A DNA stretch of 64,000 nt from Aeoliella mucimassa (GCF_007748035.1 NZ_CP036278.1:3162001-3226000), one strand, 5' to 3'; shown: positions 1 through 9,847, numbered from the stretch's first letter. A program made the numbers and translations. Notes: a model not told the origin generated them from the letters alone.

Positions 1-1
1 T

Positions 2-109
2 GCAGGTCGCACCGAGTTTGGCTTTGCCTCGCCCCGCTCGCATCGTTTCACCTTAAGCGAAGCAATTGCCACTGGCTACGAAGCTCGCGAAACCGCAGGT
101 GCCCACTAA
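2..109 (+). CDS. C-terminal fragment of an unidentified protein (cut by window edge)
   Basis: An open frame enters from the left edge and ends at TAA 107-109, giving 35 residues that finish YEARETAGAH. It is on the same strand as the following polysaccharide genes and ends about 100 bp before the next start. The fragment is too short to name. The only support is the open frame reaching the edge and its plausible residue composition, so it may not be a gene. Confidence 0.4.
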   Translation, partial: AGRTEFGFASPRSHRFTLSEAIATGYEARETAGAH

Positions 110-213
110 GAGCGATACGATCGATTCGACCCTGCCGAGTCGATCCGTGAGCTACAGTTTAGGAATCGAGGTCATGCTCGCTAAAGTGCTTCTTCTCTGG
201 TTCGACTTATCCA

Positions 214-1641
214 ATGGCTCTTATCATCGTGTTCGCCGTGTTGGTTGCCCTGTTGTGGGGAGCCATTGCCTTTCGCCGGTTTACGCCGGTGGGAGTGGCT
301 GTAGCGACGGTAGCTATTGGCTACGTGCTGGGCTATGAGTTCTGGCACCTGCACCTAGGACCGCTGCCGCTAACAGTCGACCGACTGCTATTGGGTGTGT
401 TAGTGGCCGCCCTGGCGATGTTCGCCTGGCAGCGAAAGCTGGTGCATTGGACTCCGCTGACCGTCGACTGGGCGATCTTTACTTTGTTGGGCTGGCTGAC
501 TGTAAGTTGCGTCTTGGCGAACGTCGGCAGCGACGCCGATCTGCCGGTATCGCCATTCTTTCGCTTGCTGTTTAGTTTCTGGACTCCCACGCTGCTCTAC
601 CTGGCGGTGCGAATCGCCCCTCCCTCGACTCGTACTACCACCTACGTGCTCGCAGCGTTTGCAGCACTGGGTACCTACCTGGCGGTGACCGCCTGTGCCG
701 AAATCACGCAGCAGTGGTGGGCGGTGTTTCCGAAGTACATTACCGATCCGGAACTCGGCACGCACTTTGGCCGCGCCCGTGGTCCTGCCTTGAACTCAGT
801 GAGTCTGGGGAACTACCTTTGCTTGTGCTTCTGGGCCACCTGGACCCTCCGCCCCCGCGTTCGGCGATCGCTTCAATTAGTGCTGTTGGGATGCATGGGC
901 CTGATGGTGCTCGGCATCCTATTCACCTACACCCGCAGTGTGTGGATGGGCTTCGCCCTCAGTGCGTTCGTGATGCTCATCGCCCATACTCCTCGTGAGT
1001 ATCGCTGGCCGGTTGCGATCGGTTCGTCCGTTTGCGGAGCGTTGCTGCTGATGGTCGCCTGGTCGTTCGTGTTGTACCTGAACCGCGAAGACTCGGGCTC
1101 GGTGTCCGAACACTCCGTCGAGCAGCGCACCTCGTTCGCGTATGTTTCCTGGAAGATGTGGTGCGATGAACCTCTGGCAGGCGTCGGCTTTGGACGGTTC
1201 TTCGACAAGAAGCTGCCGTACCTGTCGGACCGACACCAGTCGTTCGAACTCGAATCGATTCGCAATCTGCACCATCACAACACGTTTCTCGGCCTGGTGG
1301 TCGAAACCGGATTGGCTGGCTTGGCCGCTTACTTGGCAATGCTAGTTGGGTGGATCTGGATTGGTTACCGCATGACGTTCGACGAATCGAACTCTCCAGC
1401 AATGCGACAGATGGGACGACTGTTGTTGGCGGTGCTTTGTGTTTATTTGCCGTCGGCACTGTTTCACGATCTGACCCACATTTTCCAGGACCAGACGTTC
1501 TTGTTCCTGATTGCAGGCCTTGCCTTGGCCGTGGCCGAACAGCATAGCCCGGTAGCGCAGCCGGCAACCATGCCGAACCGCGTTGGCTTTAGCTCCTTCA
1601 CTACGACTTCGCACTCGAAAACGGGATTTCACGCACCATGA
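214..1641 (+). CDS. O-antigen ligase / polymerase family membrane protein (Wzy_C type)
   Basis: A polytopic inner-membrane protein of 475 residues with about ten to twelve hydrophobic segments. It is expected to polymerise or ligate lipid-linked polysaccharide repeat units on the periplasmic face. The Wzy_C-type signature is visible: an arginine after a membrane segment (FTYTRSVWMGF, about residue 240), then a large periplasmic loop containing HHHNTFLGLVVETGLAG (about 351-367), with the histidine and glutamate typical of O-antigen ligases. The stop overlaps the next start by 4 bp (ATGA), so it is translationally coupled to a WecG/TagA glycosyltransferase, which supports a role in exopolysaccharide or O-antigen synthesis. 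Whether it is a ligase or a polymerase cannot be told from sequence alone. Confidence 0.85.
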   Translation: MALIIVFAVLVALLWGAIAFRRFTPVGVAVATVAIGYVLGYEFWHLHLGPLPLTVDRLLLGVLVAALAMFAWQRKLVHWTPLTVDWAIFTLLGWLTVSCVLANVGSDADLPVSPFFRLLFSFWTPTLLYLAVRIAPPSTRTTTYVLAAFAALGTYLAVTACAEITQQWWAVFPKYITDPELGTHFGRARGPALNSVSLGNYLCLCFWATWTLRPRVRRSLQLVLLGCMGLMVLGILFTYTRSVWMGFALSAFVMLIAHTPREYRWPVAIGSSVCGALLLMVAWSFVLYLNREDSGSVSEHSVEQRTSFAYVSWKMWCDEPLAGVGFGRFFDKKLPYLSDRHQSFELESIRNLHHHNTFLGLVVETGLAGLAAYLAMLVGWIWIGYRMTFDESNSPAMRQMGRLLLAVLCVYLPSALFHDLTHIFQDQTFLFLIAGLALAVAEQHSPVAQPATMPNRVGFSSFTTTSHSKTGFHAP

Positions 1642-2435
1642 CCGCTGTTAGCTGCCCCGTACCAGTCGCTCAGAAGCCCGTTGTACAGCTCTTCGGCATG
1701 CAGATCGACCGAGTTGATCTGCAGCAAGCGACTGCGCAAGTGATGGACTGGTGCGAGTCTCCGACCTCGATAAATTGTCGCTACGTAGTGACCCCGAATG
1801 TCGACCATGCGGTGCTGCTCAGCCATCACGAAGGTCTGCAGAACGCTTACAAGTCGGCCGCGATGGTCTTGGCCGACGGGGCGCCGATTGTTGCTGCATC
1901 TCGCCTGCTGGGGCGGCCGCTGCCCGAACGCGTGGCCGGGAGCGACTTGGTACCGAGCGTGTTAGCCGCTGCGGCTGCTGGTTCGCAGCCCTTGCGAGTG
2001 TTTTTATTGGGGGCAGGACCCGGAGTGGCGGAACGCGCCGCGGAAGCTATCCATCAGAAATACAACAACGTGCAGGTAGTCGGCACCCATTGCCCTCCCC
2101 TTGGATTCGAACACAACTCGGCAGCCAATCAAGCGGCCCTCGATGCGGTCTCCGCCCAGCCGGTGGATCTGCTGGTGGTTGGTCTGGGGGCTCCGAAACA
2201 AGAGCTGTGGGTCGCCAAGCATTACCAGCAGCTCAACGCCAAGGTGGCACTTTGTGCGGGGGCGACGATCGATTTCCTGGCCGGCGAGAAGCAGCGGTCG
2301 CCAGTCTGGATGCGGCGCACCGGTCTCGAGTGGGTGCACCGCCTGGCTAGCGAGCCCCGTCGGTTGGCAACCCGATACCTTCGCGATGCCATCGTCTTTC
2401 CGCAACTAGTTTGGCGGGAATGGCGGGCCGCCTAG
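1638..2435 (+). CDS. WecG/TagA/CpsF family glycosyltransferase
   Basis: A 265-residue soluble or peripheral glycosyltransferase of the GT26 family. Characterised members transfer ManNAc or ManNAcA (WecG, TagA) or other sugars onto a lipid-linked acceptor. Diagnostic motifs are VVTPNVDHAVL near residue 50, the ADGAPIV block near residue 75 (equivalent to the family ADG segment) and VVGLGAPKQELW near residue 178. The length is normal for the family. The start ATG overlaps the stop of the upstream polymerase by 4 bp, indicating co-translation. Donor and acceptor sugars cannot be assigned. It most likely acts at the inner leaflet, building the unit handled by the upstream protein. Confidence 0.88.
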   Translation: MTAVSCPVPVAQKPVVQLFGMQIDRVDLQQATAQVMDWCESPTSINCRYVVTPNVDHAVLLSHHEGLQNAYKSAAMVLADGAPIVAASRLLGRPLPERVAGSDLVPSVLAAAAAGSQPLRVFLLGAGPGVAERAAEAIHQKYNNVQVVGTHCPPLGFEHNSAANQAALDAVSAQPVDLLVVGLGAPKQELWVAKHYQQLNAKVALCAGATIDFLAGEKQRSPVWMRRTGLEWVHRLASEPRRLATRYLRDAIVFPQLVWREWRAA

Positions 2436-2484
2436 CCCTGGCACCATCTTTGCCCGCTACGTTTGGCTCTCTATACTCGTCTGA

Positions 2485-3618
2485 ATGACGAATCGTGTAA
2501 TCATCGTGTTGATGGTCGACGGCCTGCGAGCGCGGGCTTTAGGTGCGTATGGGAATACGTGGTACTCCACCCCTTCGCTCGACGCACTGGCCAGCGAGGC
2601 CACGCTTTTCGACCGTGTACTGGCCGAGTCGAACCAACTAGGCGACGTGTACGACTCGATCTGGACCGGGCAGCATCGCTTGTCGCCTGCGACTACCGAG
2701 TCTATGCATTTGATCGAACAACTGCGGAGCGAAGGTTACCTGTGCCATCTGGTGACCGATGAGCCAGAACTGGCCGAGCGGGAGGACCTTGATCATTTCG
2801 ACGAAGCCATCGTGCTGAACCCTGCTCCTGCGGAAGAAGCCGACGACGTGATGGACTGCGGGCTGGCTTCCACCTTGGTCGCGGCCGCCGATCAACTCGG
2901 CGAGTGGTCGGCCGAGTACGAACAGCCGCGGCTGCTCTGGATTCATCTTCGCGGGTTACTCTCCCCGTGGGATGCCCCGCGAGAGCTGGCTGAAAGCTTG
3001 CTGGGCGAGGAAGATCCTCCGCTCGAGTCCTCGGTCGAAGTGCCAGAGCAGGCGGTTGCCGATTCCGACGAAGCTGCCGATTTGGTGCTGCATACCGCAG
3101 TGCGATACGCCGGCCAAGTCATGGCGCTCGACGCGGCGGTGGGAGCGGTCGACTCGCTGGTGGCCGAACTCTGGCCCGAAACACCGGTGGAGTTCGTGCT
3201 AGCAGGTACGCGGGGCTACGCCCTCGGCGAGCACGGTTGGCTCGGCATCGACGCCGCGGCTGCACACCGCGAACTGTTTCAGGTGCCTTTGATCATACGT
3301 GGCTCTCAGGTCGCCGCGATGCGTCGCGAATCGGCGTTGCTGCAATCGAGCGATCTCTATGCGTTATTGCTGGAGTTGTCCAAATCGGGCAGTTTGCCTA
3401 CTTTGTCGCGGGAACAAGCGAGCGGTTGCACGAACGATTCCCGTTTTGTCGAAACGAACGAGTGGTCCTACGTGGCTGGCTGGCCTGCCGAAGGGGAAAT
3501 TTCGGGGGAACTCTACGTGCATCCCGACGATCAATGGCAGGCAAACAATGTCACGACAATTTGCACCGACGAGTCGGCAGTGCTAGCATCGCTGCTCACT
3601 GAAACAGCCGATAAGTAA
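2485..3618 (+). CDS. Sulfatase / alkaline-phosphatase-superfamily-like protein lacking the catalytic Cys/Ser motif
   Basis: A 377-residue protein with no evident signal peptide. The N-terminus (VIIVLMVDGLRARALGAYGN) is the metal-binding start of the sulfatase/phosphoglycerate-mutase fold, with Asp near residue 11. The next expected element, CxPxR or SxPxR ahead of LTG, is replaced by YDSIWTGQH near residues 52-60, so the residue converted to formylglycine is absent. A later GEHGWLG block (about 248-254) matches the sulfatase GxHG metal site. It follows the polysaccharide genes at 49 bp. It may be an inactive or repurposed member, perhaps transferring or removing groups other than sulfate. The fold assignment is fairly safe; the function is unknown. 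Confidence 0.7.
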   Translation: MTNRVIIVLMVDGLRARALGAYGNTWYSTPSLDALASEATLFDRVLAESNQLGDVYDSIWTGQHRLSPATTESMHLIEQLRSEGYLCHLVTDEPELAEREDLDHFDEAIVLNPAPAEEADDVMDCGLASTLVAAADQLGEWSAEYEQPRLLWIHLRGLLSPWDAPRELAESLLGEEDPPLESSVEVPEQAVADSDEAADLVLHTAVRYAGQVMALDAAVGAVDSLVAELWPETPVEFVLAGTRGYALGEHGWLGIDAAAAHRELFQVPLIIRGSQVAAMRRESALLQSSDLYALLLELSKSGSLPTLSREQASGCTNDSRFVETNEWSYVAGWPAEGEISGELYVHPDDQWQANNVTTICTDESAVLASLLTETADK

Positions 3619-3738
3619 AGCAATCACTATAGCGTTGCTCGGCGAGCGCAACTACAATTCTGCCAATTAGTTAGTGCATGTCAGCCGACGACGGCTGGCG
3701 ATGACTTCAGATTACCCTTCGGCGGACAAGGATGTCCG

Positions 3739-6700
3739 GTGACCAACAACCTTTCCACTAAACAGTGGTCGCCAGGAAGGTGGCCGTGGTTAGTGCTAGC
3801 CATCTTGGGCTACGCACTGGTGGTTGTTGCGCCTGCTAGGGCCGAAGATTCCACGTTGCGTCTGCGAATTGCTTGGGGTGGTTCCAAGCCAATTCAATGG
3901 GCTGCACGCATGTCGGTAAACGGCGGCACGCTTACGGACATGTCGCTGCTAGGGCGCGAAGCCGACACGCCAGGAAGTCTGTGGATCGATGCTGGTACCG
4001 TGTTGGTCGCCCAGCCCCGAGCTCGCACGTTCGATGGCTGTGACATTACCGTTCACTCGGCGATGACCGGTGCGATACGACTCGAGTTTCGGGCAGCCGG
4101 CGACTCCGAGTCGACCACAGTCGAGATTCCCCTCAGCGAGTTGATGACCACCGCTCATCGCTCCGCGTTGCCTGCCGCCGACGATCAATCCGCGGCGACT
4201 TTACTCGTGCACCGGGTATCGGACGATGCGCTGCGAATCGATCTGGACCGCGACGACCTGATCTTCACACCCGGCGAGAATCTTGAGTTTGATATGACCC
4301 CCGTCGTGCCTGGATTGGAAGCGGGCAGCGCGATCGACTTGGCCGTGGCCGTGTTCTCGGGCCGCGGGGGGCATCAAGAGTGGAGTATTAACTCGCGGAA
4401 AACGCTCCCCACGCAAGGAGAGCTCCGCCTGCCGATTTCGATTCCGCTGCCGGAGAAAGAGGGCGTTTATACGGTTCGCCTGACCATCAGTACTCCTCCA
4501 GGTAATCGGGCGAAGTTCTGGGAATCCTCGACCGCCGAGAAACTAGCCGAACGCACGTTCCAGGTGGTGGTGCTCGAGCCGAACGCGCCGATTCACTACC
4601 GCGATGCGGAGTGGAAAACGACGCTGGAGATCGATCCAGCGAATCCCAAGTGGTACGACCGCCTGCCCGACTGGACTCGACTCGACCGACTGGCGAAATG
4701 GACGGTCGCGCCGATGGGGAGCGAAACCTCGGGGACCGCCACGATGCACGATCGACAGCTGGTTGAGCTTTCTGCCAGCCGCGCAACGCATCCCACTTGG
4801 CAAGCTTATCCGCTGCCCGCTGCGGAGATTGGTCTTCCGCACGTCGTGGAGGTCGATTTGCCAGGCGATTTTGCCCAAGAGCTGGCGATTCGCATCTACG
4901 AGCCCGATGCGGATGGCAAATTGGTGCCGCTGGGGCCTGCGACCGCAATCGTGGTCGATGCATCCACACTGCCAGGCACCGAGACTTTTGTCAGTCATCG
5001 CTGCTTGTTCTATCCGCGAACCAAGTCGCCCGTAGCGGTGGTGCAGAATCTCTCGAACGAAAACAAAGCCCGCTTCGGCCGCATTCGTCTGCGATCGGTG
5101 CATGGCTCGCGGGATGGCGATCTGGCGATTGCGTACAACGAACGCCCAATTGCCGCCTACTTCGACTGGAACGAATTGCTCGAACACACGAGTGCCAGAA
5201 CGCCCGCCGCCGATGGCCGGCCTGCGGTCGACGACTGGCAAACCTTCTATCTGCTCGCCGAACGTTTGGCCGCGTCGCTCGAGCTATCGGGCTACAACAT
5301 GGCGGTGGTAAATGTCTGGCGCGATGGCGGAGCGGCTTTCGACGCGGGCGACTATCCCACGACCCCGGTCATGAACTTTAGCCGGCTCAACACCGGAGCG
5401 ACCGATCTGCCGCCGATCGATCCCCTGGATCTAATGCTGCGTATCTGTTCGCGACGCGGGCTGCGGATGGTACCGAGCATTCGGTTCAATTCGTCTTTGG
5501 TCGATGTGAATCGGATGATGCGTACTCCACAAAAACAGAAGTGGACTATTGAGAATTACCCGGTGTGGACCGATCTCGCAGGGCGTCCTCGAACTACCAT
5601 CACCCAGCACCAACGTGGTAGCACTCCGCACTACTACACTGCCCATCCTAAAGTCGCCGAGGAGGTGCAAGGCATCGTCGATCGCCTGATCGTTTCCTGC
5701 TCAGGCCACGCCGCGTTTGCTGGGGTATCGCTCGAACTATCGGCCGACAGCTATCTAGCATTCCCGCCAAGCGAATATGGAGTAACTCCTACGCGTCTGG
5801 CGAATGTCGCTGCTCGCATGAAAGTGAACTCCGAAGTACTCAACAATTGGATCCAGAATCCACATCAGATGCTCGACGATGCGTCTGCGCGACGTGTCTG
5901 GCACCGCGAACGAGCGCTCGCGACCACGTCCCTGCTGGGATCGATCGCTACGAATCTGTACTCGAATAATCCCGAGGCGTCTCTTTGGTTGTTGACTGCG
6001 GAGATGTTCGATACCAATGAGTTTTCGCTCCGCCCGCAGTTTGCCCCTCGCCCGCTGGACGAATTGTATCTGGAGCGGGGAGTTGACCTGGCGCAGCTCG
6101 AATCGGCCATCGGGGCTGAGGTCGTCTTGCCGCAGTTCGACGTCACCGGTAGTCCTTTGGCCGATGCCGCACGTCCGATGGAACTTAGTCAACGGACCGC
6201 CAATAGCGCAGGCGATGCGCTAGCGATGTGGCAACTTGGGCGAAAGATACCTGCGATCGAGAACTCGGCATTCGCTGCCGCATCGGCCGCTGGTCGATTG
6301 GCCCCGGTTGCGAATCCCAAGCAAGTTGGCGCGGGACTCACTTCCAACACGTATCGCGGTAGCACCGGTCCTCTTATGGTCGGTGGAACTGCCGGCCCTG
6401 CAAATCTTGCTGATGACCAACAACGATTGTTATTGCGGTTACTGGCCAACATTCCGCGTGGGGCGGAACCGGTCGGCAAGTCGATTATCGAGCAACCCGT
6501 GTCGGTGCAAGCCTATCGACTCGGCGAAGAGTTGATCATGACCGTGGCCAACGATTCCCCCTGGTCGGTTCAGGCCAAGATTACGTTGAATGTCTCGGCA
6601 CGGACCACGGCCGCGCAGATTAAGTCCGGCGAGAAGGCGATGCCTGTGGTGTCGTACGCCGAGGGTCTTAGCGCCTGGCCGGTGAAACTGTCTCCCTACG

Positions 6701-7569
6701 AAGTGCAGGTTCATCGATTTGCCAAGAACGAGGTGGCCGCCACCGGTGTGGTGGTGCAGCTCGATCCAAGTGTGGCCAAGCAACTTGCCAAGCAATGCGA
6801 ATTGCTGGAGCGTCGCGATCTGAATCCCTCGCAAAGGCCGCTCTACGCCGAGGTGCTGAACCCCTCGTTTGAAAAGGTAGATGAACAGAGTCAGGCATTG
6901 AATTGGCTGTCGGCCCCGACCGTGATGGGGGGATTAGATGGCGAGCGCGCCGCGCAATTGAAGTCCGACGGGCCCTCCACCAACATAAGCACTCCCCCCT
7001 TCAAGACTCCCGCGACAGGGCAAGCCGCTTTGACCGCTCATTTGAAAGTGGTGGATCTATCGGAGGACGCAGAATTGCGTTTATTCGTGGAGCAAGTCGA
7101 TTCGCGTGCTCCACCATCGTGCATTCGGTTGTCTGCAGCACGCTTGTTCGAGGACCAGAAATCGCAGTCGTGGAACGCCTACCAGTTTGGGGTGGAGGAT
7201 TTGCCGTTCGACTCGTCGGCCAAACTACGCATTCGGTTCGAGTTAATCGGCAAGGGAGAAGTGCTGATCGACAAGGTCGAAGTGCACGACCTCGTTTATC
7301 CGTTGAGAATCTACCCTGAGTCGGATCAGCAAGTCCTGGCGCTCGTGCAGCATGTGCGGCGTACGCGTCAGGCGCTCGACGCTCACCAGTATCGCGACTG
7401 CCTGAACCTGCTGAACTCGTACTGGTCGCAATTTGTGATTGAGTACCTGCCAGAAACCAAGCTGGTTCCTGCCGAGACCGTTGCGCCGGCCGCACCGACG
7501 AAACCAGTATCCGAATCGACATCGACTCCCAAGTTGTCGGATCGAGTACGCGACTGGTTCCGATTCTAA
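3739..7569 (+). CDS. Large secreted protein with a glycosidase-like (GHL10-type) central region
   Basis: A 1,276-residue exported protein with a GTG start. Residues 1-35 hold a signal peptide (hydrophobic WPWLVLAILGYALVVVAPARA). The first 450 residues look like beta-rich repeats. Residues about 490-860 have features of a TIM-barrel glycosidase-like domain: a search for a living-space pattern (AERLAASLELSGYNMAVV), MLRICSRRGLRMVPSI, and FAGVSLELSADSYLAF. The last 250 residues resemble a carbohydrate-binding-type sandwich. The SD sequence AAGGA at 3728-3732 sits in the loop of a small hairpin (see findings). It ends 8 bp from the convergent dus gene. The substrate is unknown; catalytic residues were not identified with confidence. 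Confidence 0.72.
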   Translation: MTNNLSTKQWSPGRWPWLVLAILGYALVVVAPARAEDSTLRLRIAWGGSKPIQWAARMSVNGGTLTDMSLLGREADTPGSLWIDAGTVLVAQPRARTFDGCDITVHSAMTGAIRLEFRAAGDSESTTVEIPLSELMTTAHRSALPAADDQSAATLLVHRVSDDALRIDLDRDDLIFTPGENLEFDMTPVVPGLEAGSAIDLAVAVFSGRGGHQEWSINSRKTLPTQGELRLPISIPLPEKEGVYTVRLTISTPPGNRAKFWESSTAEKLAERTFQVVVLEPNAPIHYRDAEWKTTLEIDPANPKWYDRLPDWTRLDRLAKWTVAPMGSETSGTATMHDRQLVELSASRATHPTWQAYPLPAAEIGLPHVVEVDLPGDFAQELAIRIYEPDADGKLVPLGPATAIVVDASTLPGTETFVSHRCLFYPRTKSPVAVVQNLSNENKARFGRIRLRSVHGSRDGDLAIAYNERPIAAYFDWNELLEHTSARTPAADGRPAVDDWQTFYLLAERLAASLELSGYNMAVVNVWRDGGAAFDAGDYPTTPVMNFSRLNTGATDLPPIDPLDLMLRICSRRGLRMVPSIRFNSSLVDVNRMMRTPQKQKWTIENYPVWTDLAGRPRTTITQHQRGSTPHYYTAHPKVAEEVQGIVDRLIVSCSGHAAFAGVSLELSADSYLAFPPSEYGVTPTRLANVAARMKVNSEVLNNWIQNPHQMLDDASARRVWHRERALATTSLLGSIATNLYSNNPEASLWLLTAEMFDTNEFSLRPQFAPRPLDELYLERGVDLAQLESAIGAEVVLPQFDVTGSPLADAARPMELSQRTANSAGDALAMWQLGRKIPAIENSAFAAASAAGRLAPVANPKQVGAGLTSNTYRGSTGPLMVGGTAGPANLADDQQRLLLRLLANIPRGAEPVGKSIIEQPVSVQAYRLGEELIMTVANDSPWSVQAKITLNVSARTTAAQIKSGEKAMPVVSYAEGLSAWPVKLSPYEVQVHRFAKNEVAATGVVVQLDPSVAKQLAKQCELLERRDLNPSQRPLYAEVLNPSFEKVDEQSQALNWLSAPTVMGGLDGERAAQLKSDGPSTNISTPPFKTPATGQAALTAHLKVVDLSEDAELRLFVEQVDSRAPPSCIRLSAARLFEDQKSQSWNAYQFGVEDLPFDSSAKLRIRFELIGKGEVLIDKVEVHDLVYPLRIYPESDQQVLALVQHVRRTRQALDAHQYRDCLNLLNSYWSQFVIEYLPETKLVPAETVAPAAPTKPVSESTSTPKLSDRVRDWFRF

Positions 7570-7577
7570 GACTCGAG

Positions 7578-8669
7578 TTAGCGAACAGCCAGGCTCGCTG
7601 CAGCGAGTGAAGCCTCGTCCATCACAGGGGCTGGCTCGTCTACTTCGGGATACAGCCCTGGAGCATCGGTTGCGTACCATTGCTCAAGCACCTGCCGCCA
7701 GGCACCTGGTTGTTTGACTTCGCAGAAGGCCTTGCGGACTTCCAGTGGGCTCGGGTGCAGCACCGAGTACTTGATGGCAAACTTTCGCATGGTGGGCAAA
7801 CAACGGTCTTCGCCATACGAGAGTTCTGCTAACCGATAATGCTCTGCAATCACATCGCGTTGTTCGAACACGGTTGGGGGTGCGGGAAGCGGTTGTCCGG
7901 CTGCCAAGGCGCGGGCTTGGGAGAAGATCCACGGATTGCCAATTGCCCCTCGGGCGACCGTGACTCCGTCCACTCCAGTGTAGGCGAGCATGTCGAGGCA
8001 CGACTGGGCGGTGAACAGATCACCGCTTCCGAGTACAACTCGCTCGCCGGCATGCTGCTTGAGCTCGCGAAGGAAATCCCACCGCGATGGGCCAATGTAA
8101 CGCTGCATGACCGTGCGGCCGTGCACCGTGATGGCGGCCACCCCGCGCTCGTAGGCTCCATCGAAGATGGTGTAGAATTGATCGCGACTCTCGGCGGTGT
8201 CGTCGATGCCGCGACGCATCTTCACGGTCACTGGAATGTGATCGGGGACCGCTTCGCGGACGCGGGAGACGATTTCGAGGGCAATCTCGGGCTGGCTCAG
8301 GTGAAAACCACCCCGGCACCGCCCCAGCACTTTTTTCACCGGGCAGCCGAAGTTGATATCGATCACGTCGAATCCGGCCGCTACCAGACGTAGTGCGGCG
8401 GGGCCGAACTGCTCGGGCTCAGCCCCCATCAACTGTCCCGCAACGGGGTGCTCCTCGTCGGCGATATGCAGGAAATGGCTCGTGCGTTTTCGCTCTTTGA
8501 GAGCGACCAGGAACTGGTCGAGCATCACCTCACAAAGGGTGTAGGGAGCCCCAAAACGGCGGGCGAGCACCCGCATCGGCGAGTCGCTATAGCCAGACAA
8601 AGCCGCCTGCACGACCGGGAAATCGAGCTCGATGGGACCAATACGTAAAGTGGGTAACGGTTGCTTCAT
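7578..8669 (-). CDS. tRNA-dihydrouridine synthase family protein (first of two paralogues)
   Basis: An FMN-dependent enzyme reducing uridines in tRNA D-loops, about 363 residues. Family hallmarks visible are VVQAALSGYSDSPMR at the N-terminus, IDINFGCPVKKV near residue 100 (the Cys of the GCP motif is the general acid in characterised Dus enzymes), VTVKMRRG, AITVHGRT and VARGAIGNPWIF near the FMN phosphate site. Two starts are possible: TTG at 8678, which overlaps the queG stop, or ATG at 8669 five bases after it. The ATG is chosen because the conserved region begins right behind it. It forms an operon with queG, so both encode tRNA modification. The position modified cannot be read from sequence. 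Confidence 0.88.
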   Translation of the reverse strand: MKQPLPTLRIGPIELDFPVVQAALSGYSDSPMRVLARRFGAPYTLCEVMLDQFLVALKERKRTSHFLHIADEEHPVAGQLMGAEPEQFGPAALRLVAAGFDVIDINFGCPVKKVLGRCRGGFHLSQPEIALEIVSRVREAVPDHIPVTVKMRRGIDDTAESRDQFYTIFDGAYERGVAAITVHGRTVMQRYIGPSRWDFLRELKQHAGERVVLGSGDLFTAQSCLDMLAYTGVDGVTVARGAIGNPWIFSQARALAAGQPLPAPPTVFEQRDVIAEHYRLAELSYGEDRCLPTMRKFAIKYSVLHPSPLEVRKAFCEVKQPGAWRQVLEQWYATDAPGLYPEVDEPAPVMDEASLAAASLAVR

Positions 8670-8674
8670 GGGGC

Positions 8675-9847
8675 TCAATTTTTCGCATCCGAGTCGGGCG
8701 GGTCAACCGGCCTCGGTGAATTGTCGAGTTGAGAGAGGGAATGCCGTATTTCGGCAATCACGTCGGCATCGTCTTCCATGTTCAACCGCTCCGACAACGG
8801 CTGCACGGCGGCCGACGTATAGTGGCCCAACGCCCAGGCCGAGGCCCCGCGGACCAGGGGCTCGACGTCGTGGAGTCCCTTCAGCAAAGCGGGCATCGCT
8901 GCCGGCGTGGGCCGGTTGCCGAGCACAATGGCAGCGTTGCGAAGAATGCCGCGCCGTTTCGGGCGCCAGAGTGGTGTCTTGCGAAACCGGTCGCGAAACG
9001 CCTGCTCATCCAAGTCAAACAACACAGTTAGCTCGAGTGGGTTTAGCTCGGGCGAGGGGGCGAAGGTGGTTTCCGACGACACCGGAGCTTTGCGATTCCA
9101 TGGGCAAACGTCCTGACAAAGGTCGCATCCCAACATCCATTCTCCCACACCGGGACGCAGGTCGAGAGGAATCGGATCGCGAAGCTCAATCGTTAGATAG
9201 CTGATACAGCGTGAGGCATCCAGCACGTGCGGTTCGGGAAACGCGTCGGTCGGGCAAACGTCTAAGCAGGCGGTACAGGTTCCGCAGTGGTCGGTTGCGG
9301 GTTGTTCGCTGACTTCGACCTCCAGATCGGTAAGCACCGCAGCCAGGAAGAACCAGCTACCTTGCGGACGATTCAGCAGCAGCGTGTGCTTGCCAATCCA
9401 GCCGAGACCAGCCAACTGGGCGTACTCTCGCTCGAGCAGTGGAGCGGTATCGACCACGCCGCGTAACTGCGCGTCGGGATACTGCTGGCGGATCGTCGCC
9501 ATGAGTTGCTTGAGCCGAGCGTGGATGATGTCGTGGTAATCTACAGGCCCCCACGCGTAGCGGCTGACTCGCCCGTGACCTGCGGGAACCTCGGCCGGAG
9601 GCTCGGTGCGATAGTCGAGCGTGAGCATCACAAGGCTTCTCACCCCCTCTAGCACCGAGCAGGGATGATGGTACGCTGCGCGGCGATCCTCCAGGTAGCT
9701 CATGGTGCCGGCAAAACCGGACTCGAGCCAGGCGTCGAGCTTGCTCGTACCGAGAGCGGTGACTGCCGGGGCGACGCCGACCGACGAGAAACCGCAAGCG
9801 ATCGCCTGCTCTTTAATCCAGGTTGTCAGCTCTTGTTTTTGCACCAA
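8675..9847 (-). CDS. queG: Epoxyqueuosine reductase QueG
   Basis: A 390-residue cobalamin-dependent iron-sulfur enzyme that performs the last step of queuosine synthesis, reducing epoxyqueuosine to queuosine in the tRNA anticodon wobble position. Motifs are LGWIGKHTLLLN in the B12 domain, then two ferredoxin-like 4Fe-4S blocks, CGTCTACLDVCPTDAF and GCDLCQDVCPWNRKAP. A C-terminal stretch with ALLKGLHDVEPLVRGASAWALG is HEAT-like, as in known QueG. The length is normal. It is the first gene of a two-gene minus-strand unit with the downstream dus gene and is divergent from the small secreted protein at 10005. No other queuosine gene lies in the window. Confidence 0.94.
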   Translation of the reverse strand: MVQKQELTTWIKEQAIACGFSSVGVAPAVTALGTSKLDAWLESGFAGTMSYLEDRRAAYHHPCSVLEGVRSLVMLTLDYRTEPPAEVPAGHGRVSRYAWGPVDYHDIIHARLKQLMATIRQQYPDAQLRGVVDTAPLLEREYAQLAGLGWIGKHTLLLNRPQGSWFFLAAVLTDLEVEVSEQPATDHCGTCTACLDVCPTDAFPEPHVLDASRCISYLTIELRDPIPLDLRPGVGEWMLGCDLCQDVCPWNRKAPVSSETTFAPSPELNPLELTVLFDLDEQAFRDRFRKTPLWRPKRRGILRNAAIVLGNRPTPAAMPALLKGLHDVEPLVRGASAWALGHYTSAAVQPLSERLNMEDDADVIAEIRHSLSQLDNSPRPVDPPDSDAKN

